DNA of 64,000 nt. It comes from Sphaeramia orbicularis (lineage: Eukaryota; Chordata; Actinopteri; Kurtiformes; Apogonidae). The stretch's first letter is position 1, and every line of letters starts with the position of its first letter. Below, piece by piece: positions 1 to 11,962 of the stretch. Below the pieces are notes generated by a model. The model was not told the origin of the DNA, searched no databases, and saw nothing but the letters and a program-made list of their open reading frames with translations. The position numbers and the translations under genes were made by a program. The DNA is taken from NCBI RefSeq assembly GCF_902148855.1, contig NC_043978.1, positions 48,223,408 through 48,287,407 of the forward strand. The letters are read 5' to 3'.

Positions 1-917
1 TTTCTTTATTTAATTTACTGATCATGTAAATTAAAGACCTATAACAATTCAAGTTGGTGGTTATTATTTCAAAAAAAGAGAAAACTTAAGAAAAGGTGAC
101 TTTTTCAACAAAACATATCATTAATCAAACATAAAACAATCGTCTCTATTTACTGTCATTGATCCAACTCCATGGGTTTTACTGGTGAATCAATGTTGTA
201 GAAGAAAACAGCATATCTGATGACCATGAGAAGATGACAAACTGCATTTTACAATTATTTTCATGGATTTATAGGATTAGTGGATCAACAGGTATTAAAC
301 ATTTAACCCTTTCATGCATGAATTATGAGAACCTTAATTAAGTTTCTTTTTTTTTTTCCTGAGTGTTTTTATTTCTCTTAAAGTATGCAAAAAAAAAAAA
401 AAAAATGCAATTGATTTTTTATGAACCTATTTTTCATGGAGTTACAAAAATGTCCTCTCAGCTGGACACCATGCATTTGATTTTAGAAGCAAAGAAACAT
501 GCATTTACCGATATACTGAGAAAACTACGAAATAAAAAACATTTTTAATGTTGCTAATCTGATGTTTTCTCACATTTTAACATACCTGCAAGAAAATAAC
601 ATGCAAAAAAAACATTATTTAAAAAAACAAGCAAAACAAAACTTAATTACAGTCTAATTAAACAATTTTTTTTTTACACTCAGACACGATCAGATTTATC
701 AAGAACAGCAAAGTTACAGTAATGGTATGAATGGCAGTGTATGAGAGGATGCATTTGCGTCCACTGTGTTGGCTGATATGGAACTAAAACAACAAAATCC
801 ATGAATATACAAGAGAACAGCTGGAGAAGAACTGTCCACTGTAGTGACCAGTACGCATGAAAGGGTTAATATCAGCAGGTGGTTTTGGTCGCTGTTGGCT
901 ATTTGGGTCTTCATGGG
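1..917 (-). mobile_element. TTAA-B piggyBac-like MITE, copy 1 (cut by window edge)
   Basis: The right end matches the TTAA-B terminus (GGGTCTTCATGGG followed by TTAA at 918-921). The body aligns by eye with other TTAA-B copies such as 27312-27780. The family's recurring reading frame is recognisable on the minus strand around 165-270 but is damaged here. The start lies outside the window. A TTAA-A element at 307-865 splits it. The piggyBac affiliation rests on TTAA target sites and CCC/GGG termini only; no transposase is present. Confidence 0.6.
307..865 (+). mobile_element. TTAA-A piggyBac-like MITE, copy 1, nested in TTAA-B
   Basis: The ends are CCCTTTCATGCATGAATT and GTACGCATGAAAGGG, and TTAA lies on both sides (303-306 and 866-869). 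The sequence left and right of the two TTAA sites continues as one TTAA-B element, so this copy landed inside it and duplicated TTAA. Seven copies of this roughly 500-590 bp family occur in the window. They have no coding capacity and only short inverted termini. Confidence 0.75.
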
Positions 918-1234
918 TTAAGGTTTTTTTTGTCTTAAAAGTGATTAAAAAGCTGGACATTAACATTGAGGATATTTATATATTCCTTCAAGAATGTGAA
1001 TGTGCATCCATGTGTGCATGAGCCAGTATTGGGACAATTAGCTGCATGTGTGGGGTATGTTTATTACCTTTGCGAAGCCTCCCCCGGTGTAAGGCAGCGT
1101 GCACAGAGATGTTCCCGCCCAGCGAGCAGCCAGAGCTGGGTCATTTGTCTGAATGGTTATCAGCCACATCCAGCAGCTCTGCCCCGCGGCTCTGTATTAG
1201 TCCATCCACAGACCATTAGGGAGTGTCAGCAGTA

Positions 1235-1271
<37 letters not shown>

Positions 1272-1526
1272 CCAGAAGAAGACCGCATTGACTGAACAAC
1301 TCAAGCCCATTTCCATCATCTCCGCTCACAGTGCCACCATTATGGCATCGTCACACCATCTAAGAGTGGGAGAATACTGCAAAAAAAAAAAAAAACTGTA
1401 TTAACACTAGTGGAGCTGAAATATAAAAGTTCCTCCTGATGGTGGGGTAAGGTTAAAAGTTTAAAAGTTAAAAGTTCATGTTAAAATGTTAAAATAAGGC
1501 TTTTGCACCTCATGAACATAGATATA
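918..1526. other. Single-copy interval with (GT)n
   Basis: No gene or repeat family is recognised here apart from a (GT)n run at 1237-1269 and A-runs near 1380. Confidence 0.4.
1237..1269. repeat. (GT)n microsatellite
   Basis: Uninterrupted GT dinucleotides over 33 bases. Confidence 0.95.
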
Positions 1527-2140
1527 CAGTCTACTCTCGTTAAACCGCCCACCGTTATGCCGCCATTTTCGCTCATCGCCGACCAAAACCATTGCACAAA
1601 AATCCCCAATGCATTATTCCATTAGCTACCGCCATTTCCGCCTATCGCCATCCGCCAGCCCAGTTCCATGCACAAACAACACTTATACCATTGATTTCCC
1701 GACCGTTATACCGCCAGCGTGATTGCCATCGACTACACATAAATTTTAACAATGCACTGAAACAAACGCGCCAGACGTTGATCGCGACAAGCTACGAGTA
1801 GGTCTACGGAACGGCCACCGTTCATTTATCGCAGAACACTCAGTAGGTCAGGATGTCGGGAAGAGGACGTGGGATTAAGCCAAAGCCTCAAGATGATGGG
1901 GTGTCATTTCCCGACACGGTAAAATAATGCTTAAAATGTTTCCCCACTTTAAATGATCCCTTACAACATAACAGAATCAAGATTTATTTAGAAACGCAAT
2001 TAGAACGGGTTAACGGAGGCAGCATAGACATCATATAGTAAAGACATGCACATTATGGACGCAACCCGTTGTAACGCCATTTTCGCTATACCGCCAATTT
2101 GGCCGTGAATGGAAGTTGGCGGTATAACGAGAATAGACTG
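1527..2140 (+). mobile_element. pogo/Tigger-like MITE
   Basis: The termini are inverted repeats, CAGTCTACTCTCGTTAAACC at the left and, at the right end, the complement of CAGTCTATTCTCGTTATACC. TA dinucleotides lie directly outside both (1525-1526, 2141-2142). CAG termini with a TA duplication fit the pogo/Tigger branch of Tc1/mariner. At 1854 an ATG opens a 24-codon frame (MSGRGRGIKPKPQDDG...) that runs to an in-frame stop at 1926. A possible splice donor lies just before the stop, so this could be the remnant of a first transposase exon, but that is speculative. Confidence 0.65.
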
Positions 2141-2309
2141 TATATAAAAATGTTTTCCACATTATGTGATGATGCTAGAAAGTGCAAAGACATTAATGAA
2201 AAACCAAACACACCCCTGCTCTTGAAGACATGGGTTTAGTCACTGCGTTAAAAAGACTATGTTTCCCATCTCTATTCTTTTTTTGACTGGTACTACTGTA
2301 TTCATTAAA

Positions 2310-2802
2310 CCCTTTCATGCACGAATTATGAGAACCTTAATCAAGATTTTTTTCCTGAATGTTTTTATTCCTCTTTAGGCATGAAAAAAACAGTGCGATT
2401 GAAAATTTTCTTATGAAAAATAGATACATTTAAAAAAGTAAAAATAAATAAATAAATACATTTAAAAAAAAAATAGTAATAATAATAATAAAAAAAATTC
2501 TTAGGAACCTATTTTTCATGAAGTTGCAAAAATGTCCACTCAGCTGGATACCATGCATTTAATTTTTGAAGTGAAGAAACATGCATTTACTGATAATTGC
2601 GTGAAAACTATAACTGTTACACCCAGGGGAGGTCTACACAATGTTACCAATTCATGTCAGAAATGATATGTAATGTCTTAAAACTTTAATAAAGATATGT
2701 ATAAAAAAACCCAAAACAAAACAAAACAACAAAATCCACGAATATACAAGAGAACAGCTAAAGAATAAGTGTCCACTGTAGTGACCAGTACACATGAAAG
2801 GG
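2310..2802 (+). mobile_element. TTAA-A MITE, copy 2
   Basis: It starts CCCTTTCATGCACGAATT after a slightly altered TTAA(A) and ends CACATGAAAGGG before TTAA at 2803-2806. The internal sequence is AT-rich and matches copy 4 closely (shared block near 2630-2700 and 4610-4680). Confidence 0.7.
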
Positions 2803-3153
2803 TTAATATGCACTGTCCTCATCAAATAACCAAAACCAAAGAAAAAAAAAAAATTCATTAAAATGACCTGTGACACTAGTGAGGATAAGCAGGTTCAGAA
2901 AATGAATGAATGAAAAATGCCAGATGTGAAAAAGACAAAAATAATGCAGAAGATGGGAAGACAAACAATGACATAAAGATAATTCACAAACATGTTTTTT
3001 CTTTTTTTTCTATTGTTTTGTTTTTTACAATGAAAGAATCAGTGAAAATATAGCTTAATGACACCTCAACTATTTATTGTTGCTTAGAAGAAAACAAATA
3101 TTACTCATAGGTGTCAAGCTGAAAAACCACTGACATAAGATATGTTGAATTAA

Positions 3154-3700
3154 CCCTTTCATGCATAGTGGTCACTACAGTGGACAGCAATTCCACAGCT
3201 GTTCTCTTGTATGTTCACAGGTTTTGTTGTTTTAGCCGACACAGTGGACACTTATGCATCATCCCATACTCTGCAATTCATACCATTACTGTAACTTTTC
3301 TGTTCTTGATAAACCTGATCTGGAGTAACATGTTTTACTGTAAATCAGTTGCTAATTTTATTTATTTATTTATTTATTGCACATTATCTCCATGAAGTGA
3401 GTAACAACTAGTATTAGAGTATGATAAAATATGAGAAAACATAAGATTAGCTGCATTACAAATGTTTTTATTTTATAATTGTATATCACTTTCTGATAAT
3501 GGGTTTTAATGTTTCTTTGCTTCAAAAATTAAACATATGGTGTCCAGCTGAGTGGACATTTTCTCCATGAAAAATAGGTTTATTTAAAAAAAATTTCAAT
3601 TGCATTGTTTTTTCATGCCTAAAGAGGAATAAAAACAATCAGAAAAAAAAACAAAAAAAAAACTCTTAACTAAGGTTCTTGTAATTCATGCATGAAAGGG
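3154..3700 (-). mobile_element. TTAA-A MITE, copy 3
   Basis: This is the family in reverse orientation. It begins CCCTTTCATGCATAGTGG after TTAA (3150-3153) and ends GCATGAAAGGG before TTAA (3701-3704). Confidence 0.75.
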
Positions 3701-3997
3701 TTAAAATCAGTCGTGTTGTACAAAGCTTGAACAAATACAAATAAAGATACACCATAAACTAACCAAATTTATTCAGAAAAGAAATAATTTAACCTCAAGT
3801 TTGGCTTTTGAGAAACAGACATATACGGTTAAAAAGAGAACTTCGGAATTCTATAACATTTGGAAGATGTTTTTGGATTTAATTAAGAGTGGTGATAATG
3901 AAGGGGTAGTGAGTAAGTGACAAATTGGGACCTTTTGTTTGATGTGGGAATGTACATGTATAGTATTATTTCAACTCTAAACCTAAGTTTTATTTAT

Positions 3998-4189
3998 TAC
4001 CTCCGCCAAGGAGGTTATGTTTTTGCCTGGGTTTGTTCGTTTGTTTGTCTGTTTGTTTGTCTGTCCGTTAGTGTGCAACATAACTCAAAAAGTTATGGAC
4101 AGATTTGGATGAAATTTTCAGGGTTTGTTGGAAATGGAATAAGGAAGAAATGATTAAATTTTGGTGGTGATAGGGGGTGGGGGGGCCCA

Positions 4190-4223
<34 letters not shown>

Positions 4224-4281
4224 ACGGGGGGGGCCACTGATCAGCCTTGGTGGAGGTCTGCGCTCTCTGAGTGCTTCTAGT
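3998..4281 (+). mobile_element. G element, copy 1 (TACCTCCGCC...CTTCTAG)
   Basis: Short dispersed element with start TACCTCCGCCAAGGAGG, a (GTTT)n-rich segment, the core AACTCAAAAAGTTATGGACA, and end CTCTGAGTGCTTCTAG. Five copies or variants occur in the window (3998, 5759, 32129, 47663, 54886). A long G-run (about 4191-4220) lies inside it and may be of uncertain length in the assembly. The superfamily is not determined. CCTCCGCCAAGG near the start and CTTGG(T/C)GGAGG near the end form subterminal inverted repeats. Confidence 0.65.
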
Positions 4282-4293
4282 TATGTTATTTAA

Positions 4294-4784
4294 CCCTTTC
4301 ATGCACGAATTATGTGATCCTTAATCCAGATTTTTTTCCCTGAGTGTTTTCATTTCTCTTTAAACATGAAAAAACGATGTGATTGAAAAATTTCTTATAA
4401 AAATTAATAAATAGATAAAATAAATAAAAAGTAAAAAAAAACAAAAAAACATTAGAAAATTTAAAAAAATTTTTAAAAAATTAAATATAAGAATAAGAAT
4501 CAGCTGGACACCGTGTTTTTAATTTTTGAAGCAAGGAAACATGTATTTACTGATAAATTGTGTGAAAACTATGGGGGGGGGGCTTGTGATTCTGGGGGTT
4601 TATGCTCAGGGGAGATCTACACAAGGTTACCAATTCATGTCAGAAAAGATATGTAGTGTCTTAAAACTTTAATAAAGATACGTGTAAAAAAAAAAGAATA
4701 AAATAAAATAAAAAAATCCATGAATATACAAGAGAACAGCTGTAGAATAGCCGTCCACTGTAGTGACCACTATGCATGAAAGGG
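4294..4784 (+). mobile_element. TTAA-A MITE, copy 4
   Basis: TTAA at 4290-4293 and 4785-4788 flank CCCTTTCATGCACGAATT at the left and ATGCATGAAAGGG at the right. It lies 12 bp downstream of the G element. Confidence 0.75.
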
Positions 4785-4788
4785 TTAA

Positions 4789-5581
4789 TCAGCCATTCGT
4801 ATGTAATGCTGTCAGATTAATGTTTGTCACATCTTTTTGAGATTTATTTTTTTTATTTTCATTTTATGTATCAATTTTTCTTTATTTATATATATTTATT
4901 TTCATTTATTCATTTATTTATTTATTTTTTCTCTGCCATGTTCAAGATGTTCATGATGTTTAAAGGTTTTGTATGAATGAAAAATAATAAATAAATGTTT
5001 ATTAAAAAAAAAATATATATATATATATTCAGAAAAGGATATGTTTATTCCACCACATTCCTCGTACTGAGAGGCTGATGAGGGTATCCGATCCTTCAAA
5101 CTAACATCCTGATGTTTGTTCATTATAATATAAAGTAAGTGTGCAGTCTTACAGGTTGCAGGGACAGTACATACAGTGTTGAGGTAGTGACGAAGAATTA
5201 ACCCAGTGGGAGGGGGTGAGAAAGACAAATGAGAGGTCCAATGTCTTCACTTCACAGATGGAGTGTCACTGTCACTGTCTCACACTCAAAGCCCCCGTGA
5301 ATCACTTTCTACTTTGAAAATAGGCCATCACTCTCTAGACTACAGCCTCTCATCTCCAAAGACAACATCACTCATGTGCATTTGGGTTTGAGATCATGAG
5401 ACCAATTACCATACTGCACTGACTTATTAGGGTCAGGTATAGAGAGAGGAGGAAACATGAGTTTTCACTTTATTCAACCTGAAAACATGCCCTAGTACAG
5501 TAGGATGCATTGTGTTGTATGGTTTCAGTCCTTAAAAGTTGAGCTTTCTCATTTGAAACAATTCAACCAATGACATTAAAA
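4789..5581. other. Single-copy interval
   Basis: AT-rich, with a (TA)n stretch near 5010-5030. No gene or recognised repeat is seen. Confidence 0.4.
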
Positions 5582-5740
5582 CACAGGTGTCAAACATGCG
5601 GCCCGGGGGCCAAAACCGGCCTGCCAAAGGTTTCGATCCGGAATTTGTGAAATGCAAAAATTATAATGAAGATATTAACAATCAAGGAAGTGAAAATCAT
5701 TTTAGGTCAATTGAATCTGAAGTGGGTCAGACCGGTAAAA
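5582..5740 (-). mobile_element. hAT MITE (CAGGGGTGTC family), internally deleted fragment
   Basis: It begins CACAGGTGTCAAACATGCGG, the hallmark end of the hAT family seen in fuller form at 8617, 28296, 42166 and 61138. Only the first 120 bases or so and a short inner block near 5705-5740 remain, after which an (AATG)n run leads straight into the G element. Confidence 0.6.
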
Positions 5741-5758
5741 ATGAATGAATGAATGAAT

Positions 5759-6168
5759 GAACTAGAAGCACTTGAAGAGCGCAGACCTCCGCCAAGGCTG
5801 ATCAGTGGCCCCCCCCGTGGGCCCCCCCACGCCAAGGAGGTTATGTTTTTGCCAGGGTTTGTTTGTTTGTTTGTTTGTTTGTTTGTTTGTCCATTAGTGT
5901 GCAACATAACTCAAAAAGTTATGGACAGATTTTGATGAAATTTTCAGGGTTTGTTGGAAATGGGCCCCCCCGTGGGCCCCCCCACCCCCGATCACCACCA
6001 AAATTTAATCATTTCTTCCTTATCCCATTTCCAACAAACCCTGAAAATTTCATCCAAATCTGTCCATAACTTTTTGAGTTATGTTGCACACTAACGGACA
6101 GACAAACAAACAGACAAACAAACAAACAAACAAATCCTGGCAAAAACATAACCTCCTTGGTGGAGGTA
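5759..6168. mobile_element. G element, head-to-head fold-back copy
   Basis: A left arm with G-element right-end sequence (CTAGAAGCACTTGAAGAGCG) is followed by a G core in plus orientation (5830-5965), then directly by a second core in minus orientation (5990-6168) ending CTTGGTGGAGGTA. The two cores are complementary over well over 100 bases, so the locus could fold into a long hairpin. (GTTT)n and (AAAC)n blocks sit in opposite arms. Confidence 0.65.
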
Positions 6169-6169
6169 A

Positions 6170-7205
6170 TGAATGTTTTCATGAAAAACATCATTACATT
6201 GTGTCAAACCACTGGTGCTGGGCATATAAATTACATAAAAAGATGGTTGAAGGAAAACTGTGACGCTTAAAAAAACAAAAACAAAAGCATGGACAAGGAC
6301 ATGCCTGTCTCTGAATTTAGAGTAACAATAACTAATAGGTCCATAACCATGATCATAATTTATATCAGATCAATTCAAACCTAATCATAAAATATAAAAC
6401 TTTGTTGGACGGTAATTAAAACTATAAAAACAAAATGTTGAACATTCATTATGTGACGTTTAGTGTCATAGCAGTTAAGTTTCAAATAATAACAAACTAA
6501 ACCCCCTCCTCCTACCAACTCTGGACCACACACAAATAAAGTAGATGACAGTAATGCATCAGAATGTTGCATGGCCCCTGTTATAAAAACAGAAAAAGGA
6601 AGAACATAAATTTTTATGTCATACTTCCTCTGTAGATATGACCAACCTCTGTCATTGACATATGAGTTTACACTATGAGTATATGATATGATACATACGA
6701 GTACACACTACTGAAAACACAATTATGAATACTATATGTCATTCCTGCAATTAGATCATACCCCCCCACCCCCACCCCCAGATATTACTCACTGGAACTT
6801 TAATTATGTTTAATTGAAAAACTGGCGTAATGGAAGCACTGGAGCCAAGACCAGGCTGCACAATTAATAATTAAAGTTCAAGTTCAAACACCAATTAGTT
6901 TAATGATGGACTAGAGTGTTTATTAGGGAAACATCCAGGAATAAGTGGCTCCAGAGAAAAAGTCATTGGTCACCACTCATATTAGTAACATCCTAGGAGG
7001 CTCATGAATATCAATAAGTAATTTTATGTCAGTTTACTGTGGAGGTTAAAAGTCTGCATATGCTTGGGGTTTTAACACCTTGGCATTCAGATGCAGTTCT
7101 AGACAATACCAAATATTTAATTTTAATGTAATGTCAGGTAAATATTTTAGGTTGGTAATGTGAACTTTTGTTATCGCACTATATATACTTTTAAATTTAA
7201 TGTTA
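6170..7205. other. Single-copy interval
   Basis: No gene, tRNA or recognised repeat. Short C-rich run near 6763-6780. Confidence 0.4.
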
Positions 7206-7340
7206 TAAGATACGATAAGATATGCCTTTAGTAGTCCCACAAGGGGAAATTCCAGGTTTACAGCCAAGTACAAAAGCATGCAAGAGTAAAAGAAGTGCAA
7301 AATCAAAAATAAAGACAAATTAAAAATCAAAAAAGCTGTG
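7206..7340 (+). mobile_element. LINE 3'-end remnant
   Basis: The block GATAAGATATGCCTTTAGTA with TCCCACAAGGGGAAATTCC resembles a 3'-terminal motif seen on many teleost non-LTR elements. No reverse-transcriptase sequence is present. Assigned from remembered motif similarity only. Confidence 0.4.
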
Positions 7341-7418
7341 TATAATTTACAGCTGTGCACATGCTGATCATGCCACACGTTGGATAGGGATACGGTTTAT
7401 AATATGTACTTAAATTAA

Positions 7419-8006
7419 CCCTTTCATGCATGAATTATGAGAGCCTTAATTAAGTTGTTTTTTTTTTCTGAGTGTTTTTATTCCTCTAGACATTAAAAAA
7501 AACAATGCAATTGACATTTTTTATGAACCTATTTTTCATGGAGCTGCAAAAATATCCATTCAGCTGGACACCATGCATTTCATTTTTGAAGCAAAGAAAC
7601 ATATTTACTGATATACTGTGTGAAAACTATGAAATAAAAACATTTTTAATGCAACTAATCTGATGTTTTCTCACATTTTAACATACACTAATACAGGTCA
7701 TTACTCACTTCATGGAGATAATATAAAAAAAGAAACCATTTTGTTAAAAAAAACAAAAACAAAAAACTGTTAATTACAGTCTAATAACAAGAACAAGCAC
7801 TTGATTTACTCTCAAACATGTTACTGCAGATCAGGTTTATCAAGAACAGCAAAGTTACAGTAATGGTATGAATTGCAGTGTATGGGATGATGCATAAGTG
7901 TCCACTGTGTTGGCTGATATGGAACTAAAACAACAAAATATACAAATATACAAGAGAACTGCTGTAGAACAGATGTTCACTGTAGTGACCACTATGCATG
8001 AAAGGG
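7419..8006 (+). mobile_element. TTAA-A MITE, copy 5
   Basis: TTAA at 7415-7418 and 8007-8010 bound the CCCTTTCATGCATGAATT start and the ATGCATGAAAGGG end. At about 588 bp this is the longest uninterrupted copy of the family here. Confidence 0.75.
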
Positions 8007-8010
8007 TTAA

Positions 8011-8616
8011 TATTCAAAGAGTAAACACAACAATAGTGTTTTACTATACCTCCATATTTTTCTTTTAATTATTACTACCAGTCATGAAAATATTGCTACT
8101 CAGAGAAAAATACTAGATTTTATCTAAATCAAATAAACTGATTTAGACATCTTTCAATACTAAGCAAATAAAAAATGTAAACAAAAAAAAAAAAAAAAAA
8201 AATTGCAGTCAAAGTAATGTAAAACTGACAGTTGAAAGTTTCTTGGGACCACAGATTTGAGAACTCATTGGATCATGTTTCCCTCAAAGCTCACCTTTGT
8301 ACAAATTTGTTTTTACACGTTCACATAGTCAAAATTCTGACACACTGGCAAAGAATTCTGATTTCAGATTTGGAATCAGCATGCTTGATTTAGTCAAGAT
8401 CAGTTATTTTCCCTCCAGTAGCAGGAAAAAAGTTCTGTTGTTGTTGTGTACTGTTATTTGTAATTGTCCTCTGGAGACTACGCTTATTTCATTTAAGGTC
8501 ATTGCTCAACACTTTGTGGTCAGTTGGATGAACTCACAAAATGACAACAAAACTTGGACTGGTTTGTTATGGCAGAATTATTCTGATCTTGCAAAATATA
8601 TTTTTTATATCTAGTG
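8011..8616. other. Single-copy interval
   Basis: A poly-A run near 8180-8205; no gene or recognised repeat. Confidence 0.35.
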
Positions 8617-9270
8617 CACAGGTGTCAAACATGCGGCCCGGGGGCCAAATCTGGCCCACCAAAGGGTCCAATCTGGCCTGTAGGATGACTTTGTGAAATG
8701 CAAAAATTACACTGAAGATATTAACAATCAATAGTGTAAAAATCATTTTATTTAAGGTTCCATACAGACACATATAAATCAGTTAGATCTCAGTTCAGTC
8801 AGACCAGAAAAACACTGTCAAAATAACCTATAAATAATGACAAGTGCAGATTTTATCCTTTTTTTAATGTGAAAAAAGTGAAATTACATGAAAATGTTTA
8901 CACTAACAAATTATCCTTTTACAAAAAATGTTAATAACCTGAACAAATATGAACAATGTGAAATGTCTTGAGAAAAGTAAATGCCATTTTATCAATATTC
9001 TGCCTGTTACTAAATGTTTTGTGTATTTGTAATTGTAATGTAAGTCGTAATGCACATATGTAAATGATAAACTGAGGCAGAATATTGTTAAAACTTCACT
9101 TGTTATTCTTAAGACATTTAAAGTTGTTCACATTATTCAGATTTTTAAGGAAACTTCGTAGATGTAAACATTATCATAATGTAATTTTACTTATTTCACT
9201 GGTATTATTTTACTGGTCCAGCCCACTAGAGATCATATTGGGGTGAATGTGGCCCCTGAACTAAAATGAG
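8617..9270 (+). mobile_element. hAT MITE (CAGGGGTGTC family), copy 2
   Basis: The left end CACAGGTGTCAAACATGCGG and the inner motifs (TGAACAAATATGAACAATG near 8940, and CAGCCCACTAGAGATCATA near 9218) match the copies at 28296 and 42166. The last 15 bases or so of the right terminus have been replaced, so no target duplication can be shown. Confidence 0.65.
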
Positions 9271-11270
9271 TAATTGAGTGGTGTTTTTCCTGACTGCAGT
9301 AAACTGTGGGTCTGAAAATATCCACGACCTCGTCTTCATAAAGGAACTTTGTTGTATCTTGACTGAAGTGATCAGATAATCTGAAATACACACATCTGAA
9401 ACTCAAAGGCCTAACTCTCACTGCCTGAGGGACCACAGTTTAAGTCTTGGATTATATGTGATATTACTTTGCATTTCTTTCTATCGCTTTCCAATGCGGG
9501 GGAAACCCCTTTGTCCATCATACACTTGATGATTATTGGGAAATGGAGTTCAATGCCCACACATTTTTTTTTTTTTTTCACTAACTGCGATGCACCCTTA
9601 CAGTTTCTCAGCCTCATGGAAGGGAAGGCCACAATAAATAACTTATTGATTTCTCCAAAGCTAAAACATGAGAGCTTTAAGGAGCCCCAAGCCATATGGA
9701 TGTAATTGGGCCAGCAAGCAGCATTTATCTTGATTATGGTCAATTTGAACCTATGAGGATACGGTAAGTATAGGCTATTTGTCAAAGTCACAGCTAGGGA
9801 ATAAATAGAATCTAGTCCTATGCCTTTTCTGTCACCAAATCTACAGCTTTCAGTTTAGTAATGTAAAATATTGGTTGGGCACAGTGATGGTCATTGTATT
9901 AGTAAGTTACTCATAAAAAAAAAAAAAAAAGTGCACACAATATTTGTTGAATTGATGTGAATTGAAAGGCAAAGGGAATCTGAGTATTTGAGTAGCAGTG
10001 AACTGGAAACGGTTCGGTCCATCATAAGTTGCATGTACCACAACAATAAATCCTTGACCTAATTACATCAACAGTGGGAAAAACACATAAATATGCTTAG
10101 TCCTGGAAATATATTTCAAAAGCTTATTGTCTTGTTTATTCATATATTGTTTATTCACTGAATTGCCACAGCTGAATAAGACAGCTTTGCTTAACAAAGC
10201 TTGGCTCATACTCGCCTCCAAAGGAACTGAATGAGACCAGATTATCATGCCTCACAGCTTCTCCTGAGCTTGGGTAAGAAACTGTGGGGAGATTTGAGGA
10301 GGATTTCTTAACATCAGGGTCACATACGCAAACAATTAACCAAGGAAATTAAAAAAAAAAAAAAAAGTTGTCAATAAAGATGCTCTAACTGTGTAAAAAC
10401 AATCATTGGCAGCTGATTTCACAGTCAAAAGAGGTTCAGGGCACAACTTTCTTTTTCAGTTTCAAATACTTTGAGCAAAGCTTAATGAGGATTCTTCCAA
10501 CAAAGGCTTGTTATAGAAAAAACAATTAGGACAGAGGAATTCCTGCAGAAGTAAACAGCTATTATAAAATGCCTGAGGCTGTCTGATGTGATCTGCATTA
10601 GAATATGTTCAATATGTCCTTTAGAACATCATCAACATGGATGTTTAAAAAGGAAACGAGAGAGATGTGTATTCAATAGTACATGTGGTGTCATTTGTCC
10701 ATTTTAAATGTATGCTAGAGCACTGTAGGGGGGGGGGGGGGGGGGGGGGGACATGACAAAATCATGGGACCCAGCATTTCAAGGGGGCTCTGGGGATAGG
10801 ATCAGAAGTTGCGAAAATTTTGCATGAGCAACGCAGTGAAAGAGAGGCATAGAAGCCAGAAGTGGGCTGTCCAAAGTTAAGTTTTACTTTAGTTTTCACA
10901 GCAGTTTTGGTTTTTACGGCACTTATGAAACATGCCCCTATAACTCCAGTCCTTACACTACACCCCCCACCCCGGTCCAACAACAGATTTATAGATAGTT
11001 TATGTTCTGAAGCACACACAACATTTACCTTCCATGGGGTCCAAAACTAGTAGCGGTGCCCCAGAATATATGTATTATAGAATGAGAAAAACCAGAAACA
11101 ATGATGCAAAAATAATCAAGTTTGTGTTGATATAAAACCTATATAAACTTGTTGAAATGGGATGAAATACCAAGACTCGACTCTGCCTTGCAGACCCTTT
11201 TAGATTGGAGTGAGGATCTATGCAAAGCATGTGCAATTAAAGTCCACATACTGTTCATGTTAAGGTTATA
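9271..11270. other. Mostly single-copy interval
   Basis: No convincing coding exon or named repeat. A 23-base G-run sits at 10728-10750 and may be a sequencing or assembly weak point. The flanking 10760-11060 sequence has a degenerate repeat-like look but no second copy in the window. Confidence 0.35.
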
Positions 11271-11290
11271 CACACACACACACACACACA
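11271..11290. repeat. (CA)n microsatellite
   Basis: Uninterrupted CA dinucleotides, 18 bp before the tRNA array starts. Confidence 0.9.
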
Positions 11291-11476
11291 GATATATTTA
11301 TATAAAGGGCTGGATGCTGTTAAACAAGTAGAACTGACACTACAGCCACCAGATGATGAAACTGAGGGACTTTGTCTGGGCTTTTTGTTAGGCTCAGGAA
11401 TAACAGCAATTCAGTGTGCTAAATTCAAAGCACCTCTTGGTAGAGCTACCCATAAAGAATGCTTACGCAGACCACT

Positions 11477-11549
11477 TGTTTCTGCCCAGTTTCAATCCGG
11501 GGACTTTTCGTATGTGAGACGAATGTGAAAACCACTACACTACAGAAAC
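11477..11549 (-). tRNA. tRNA-Val(CAC)-like, unit 1
   Basis: The 73-nt minus-strand sequence starts GTTTCTGTAGTGTAGTGG and closes a 7-bp acceptor stem (GTTTCTG with CAGAAAC) and discriminator A. The anticodon stem TTCGT/ACGAA frames loop CTCACAT, anticodon CAC. The T-stem is CCCGG/CTGGG with one G-U pair. The T-loop is ATTGAAA instead of TTCGAAA, which weakens the B-box promoter. This and the unit 5 copy are the best preserved of the five valine copies. It may be weakly active or a young pseudogene. Confidence 0.65.
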
Positions 11550-11749
11550 TGAAGCACTTCTCAAAAGCCCAAAAAGCTTAGCACCAAAATCAAAACCGTA
11601 CAATGAGCGACGCATGTACATTACAGTTTCTGGGGTTGTGTGCTCTGGACTTTCCCACCATTTTTTTGGCAATGCCATTTTTCTCAAATGTGCAACATTT
11701 GACTTGTGTCCTGATTACAAACAAGCGTGCGACAAGAAAAAAAAAATTA

Positions 11750-11821
11750 CTGCTCGTTGGGGAATCGAACCCTGGACTTCTACATGACAGGCAGATATAC
11801 TGGCCACTATAGTAATGAGGA
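11750..11821 (-). tRNA. tRNA-Asp(GUC)-like, unit 1
   Basis: The 72-nt minus-strand match starts TCCTCATTACTATAGTGG. The anticodon stem TCTGC/GTAGA frames loop CTGTCAT, anticodon GTC. A canonical GGTTCGATTCCC B-box is kept in this unit only. The acceptor stem TCCTCAT/ACGAGCA has two mismatches, so it is degenerate. Directly downstream on the minus strand is a run of about ten T, an ideal RNA polymerase III terminator. Confidence 0.6.
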
Positions 11822-11962
11822 CAGGGAAGACTACACTTTAGCCCCCCCCTCTTTTTTCTCCGCTTTTGTTGTGGCAAAAAAATGTGTGAACCAGGCCAAA
11901 AACCCACAGCATTCATTTGTCCTTTAAGCCATCAAAAACAGCTTTACAAAGCATGAAATGGA

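Noticed and set aside
4191-4220. G-run as a G-quadruplex regulator (also 10728-10750, and C-runs at 24188, 31611 and 60004)
   Set aside because: Homopolymers of this length are often mis-sized in assemblies, and most lie inside transposon copies. No regulatory context.
9233-9791. Frames of 67-126 codons on both strands
   Set aside because: They overlap on both strands with T/A-run residues and no recognisable motif.
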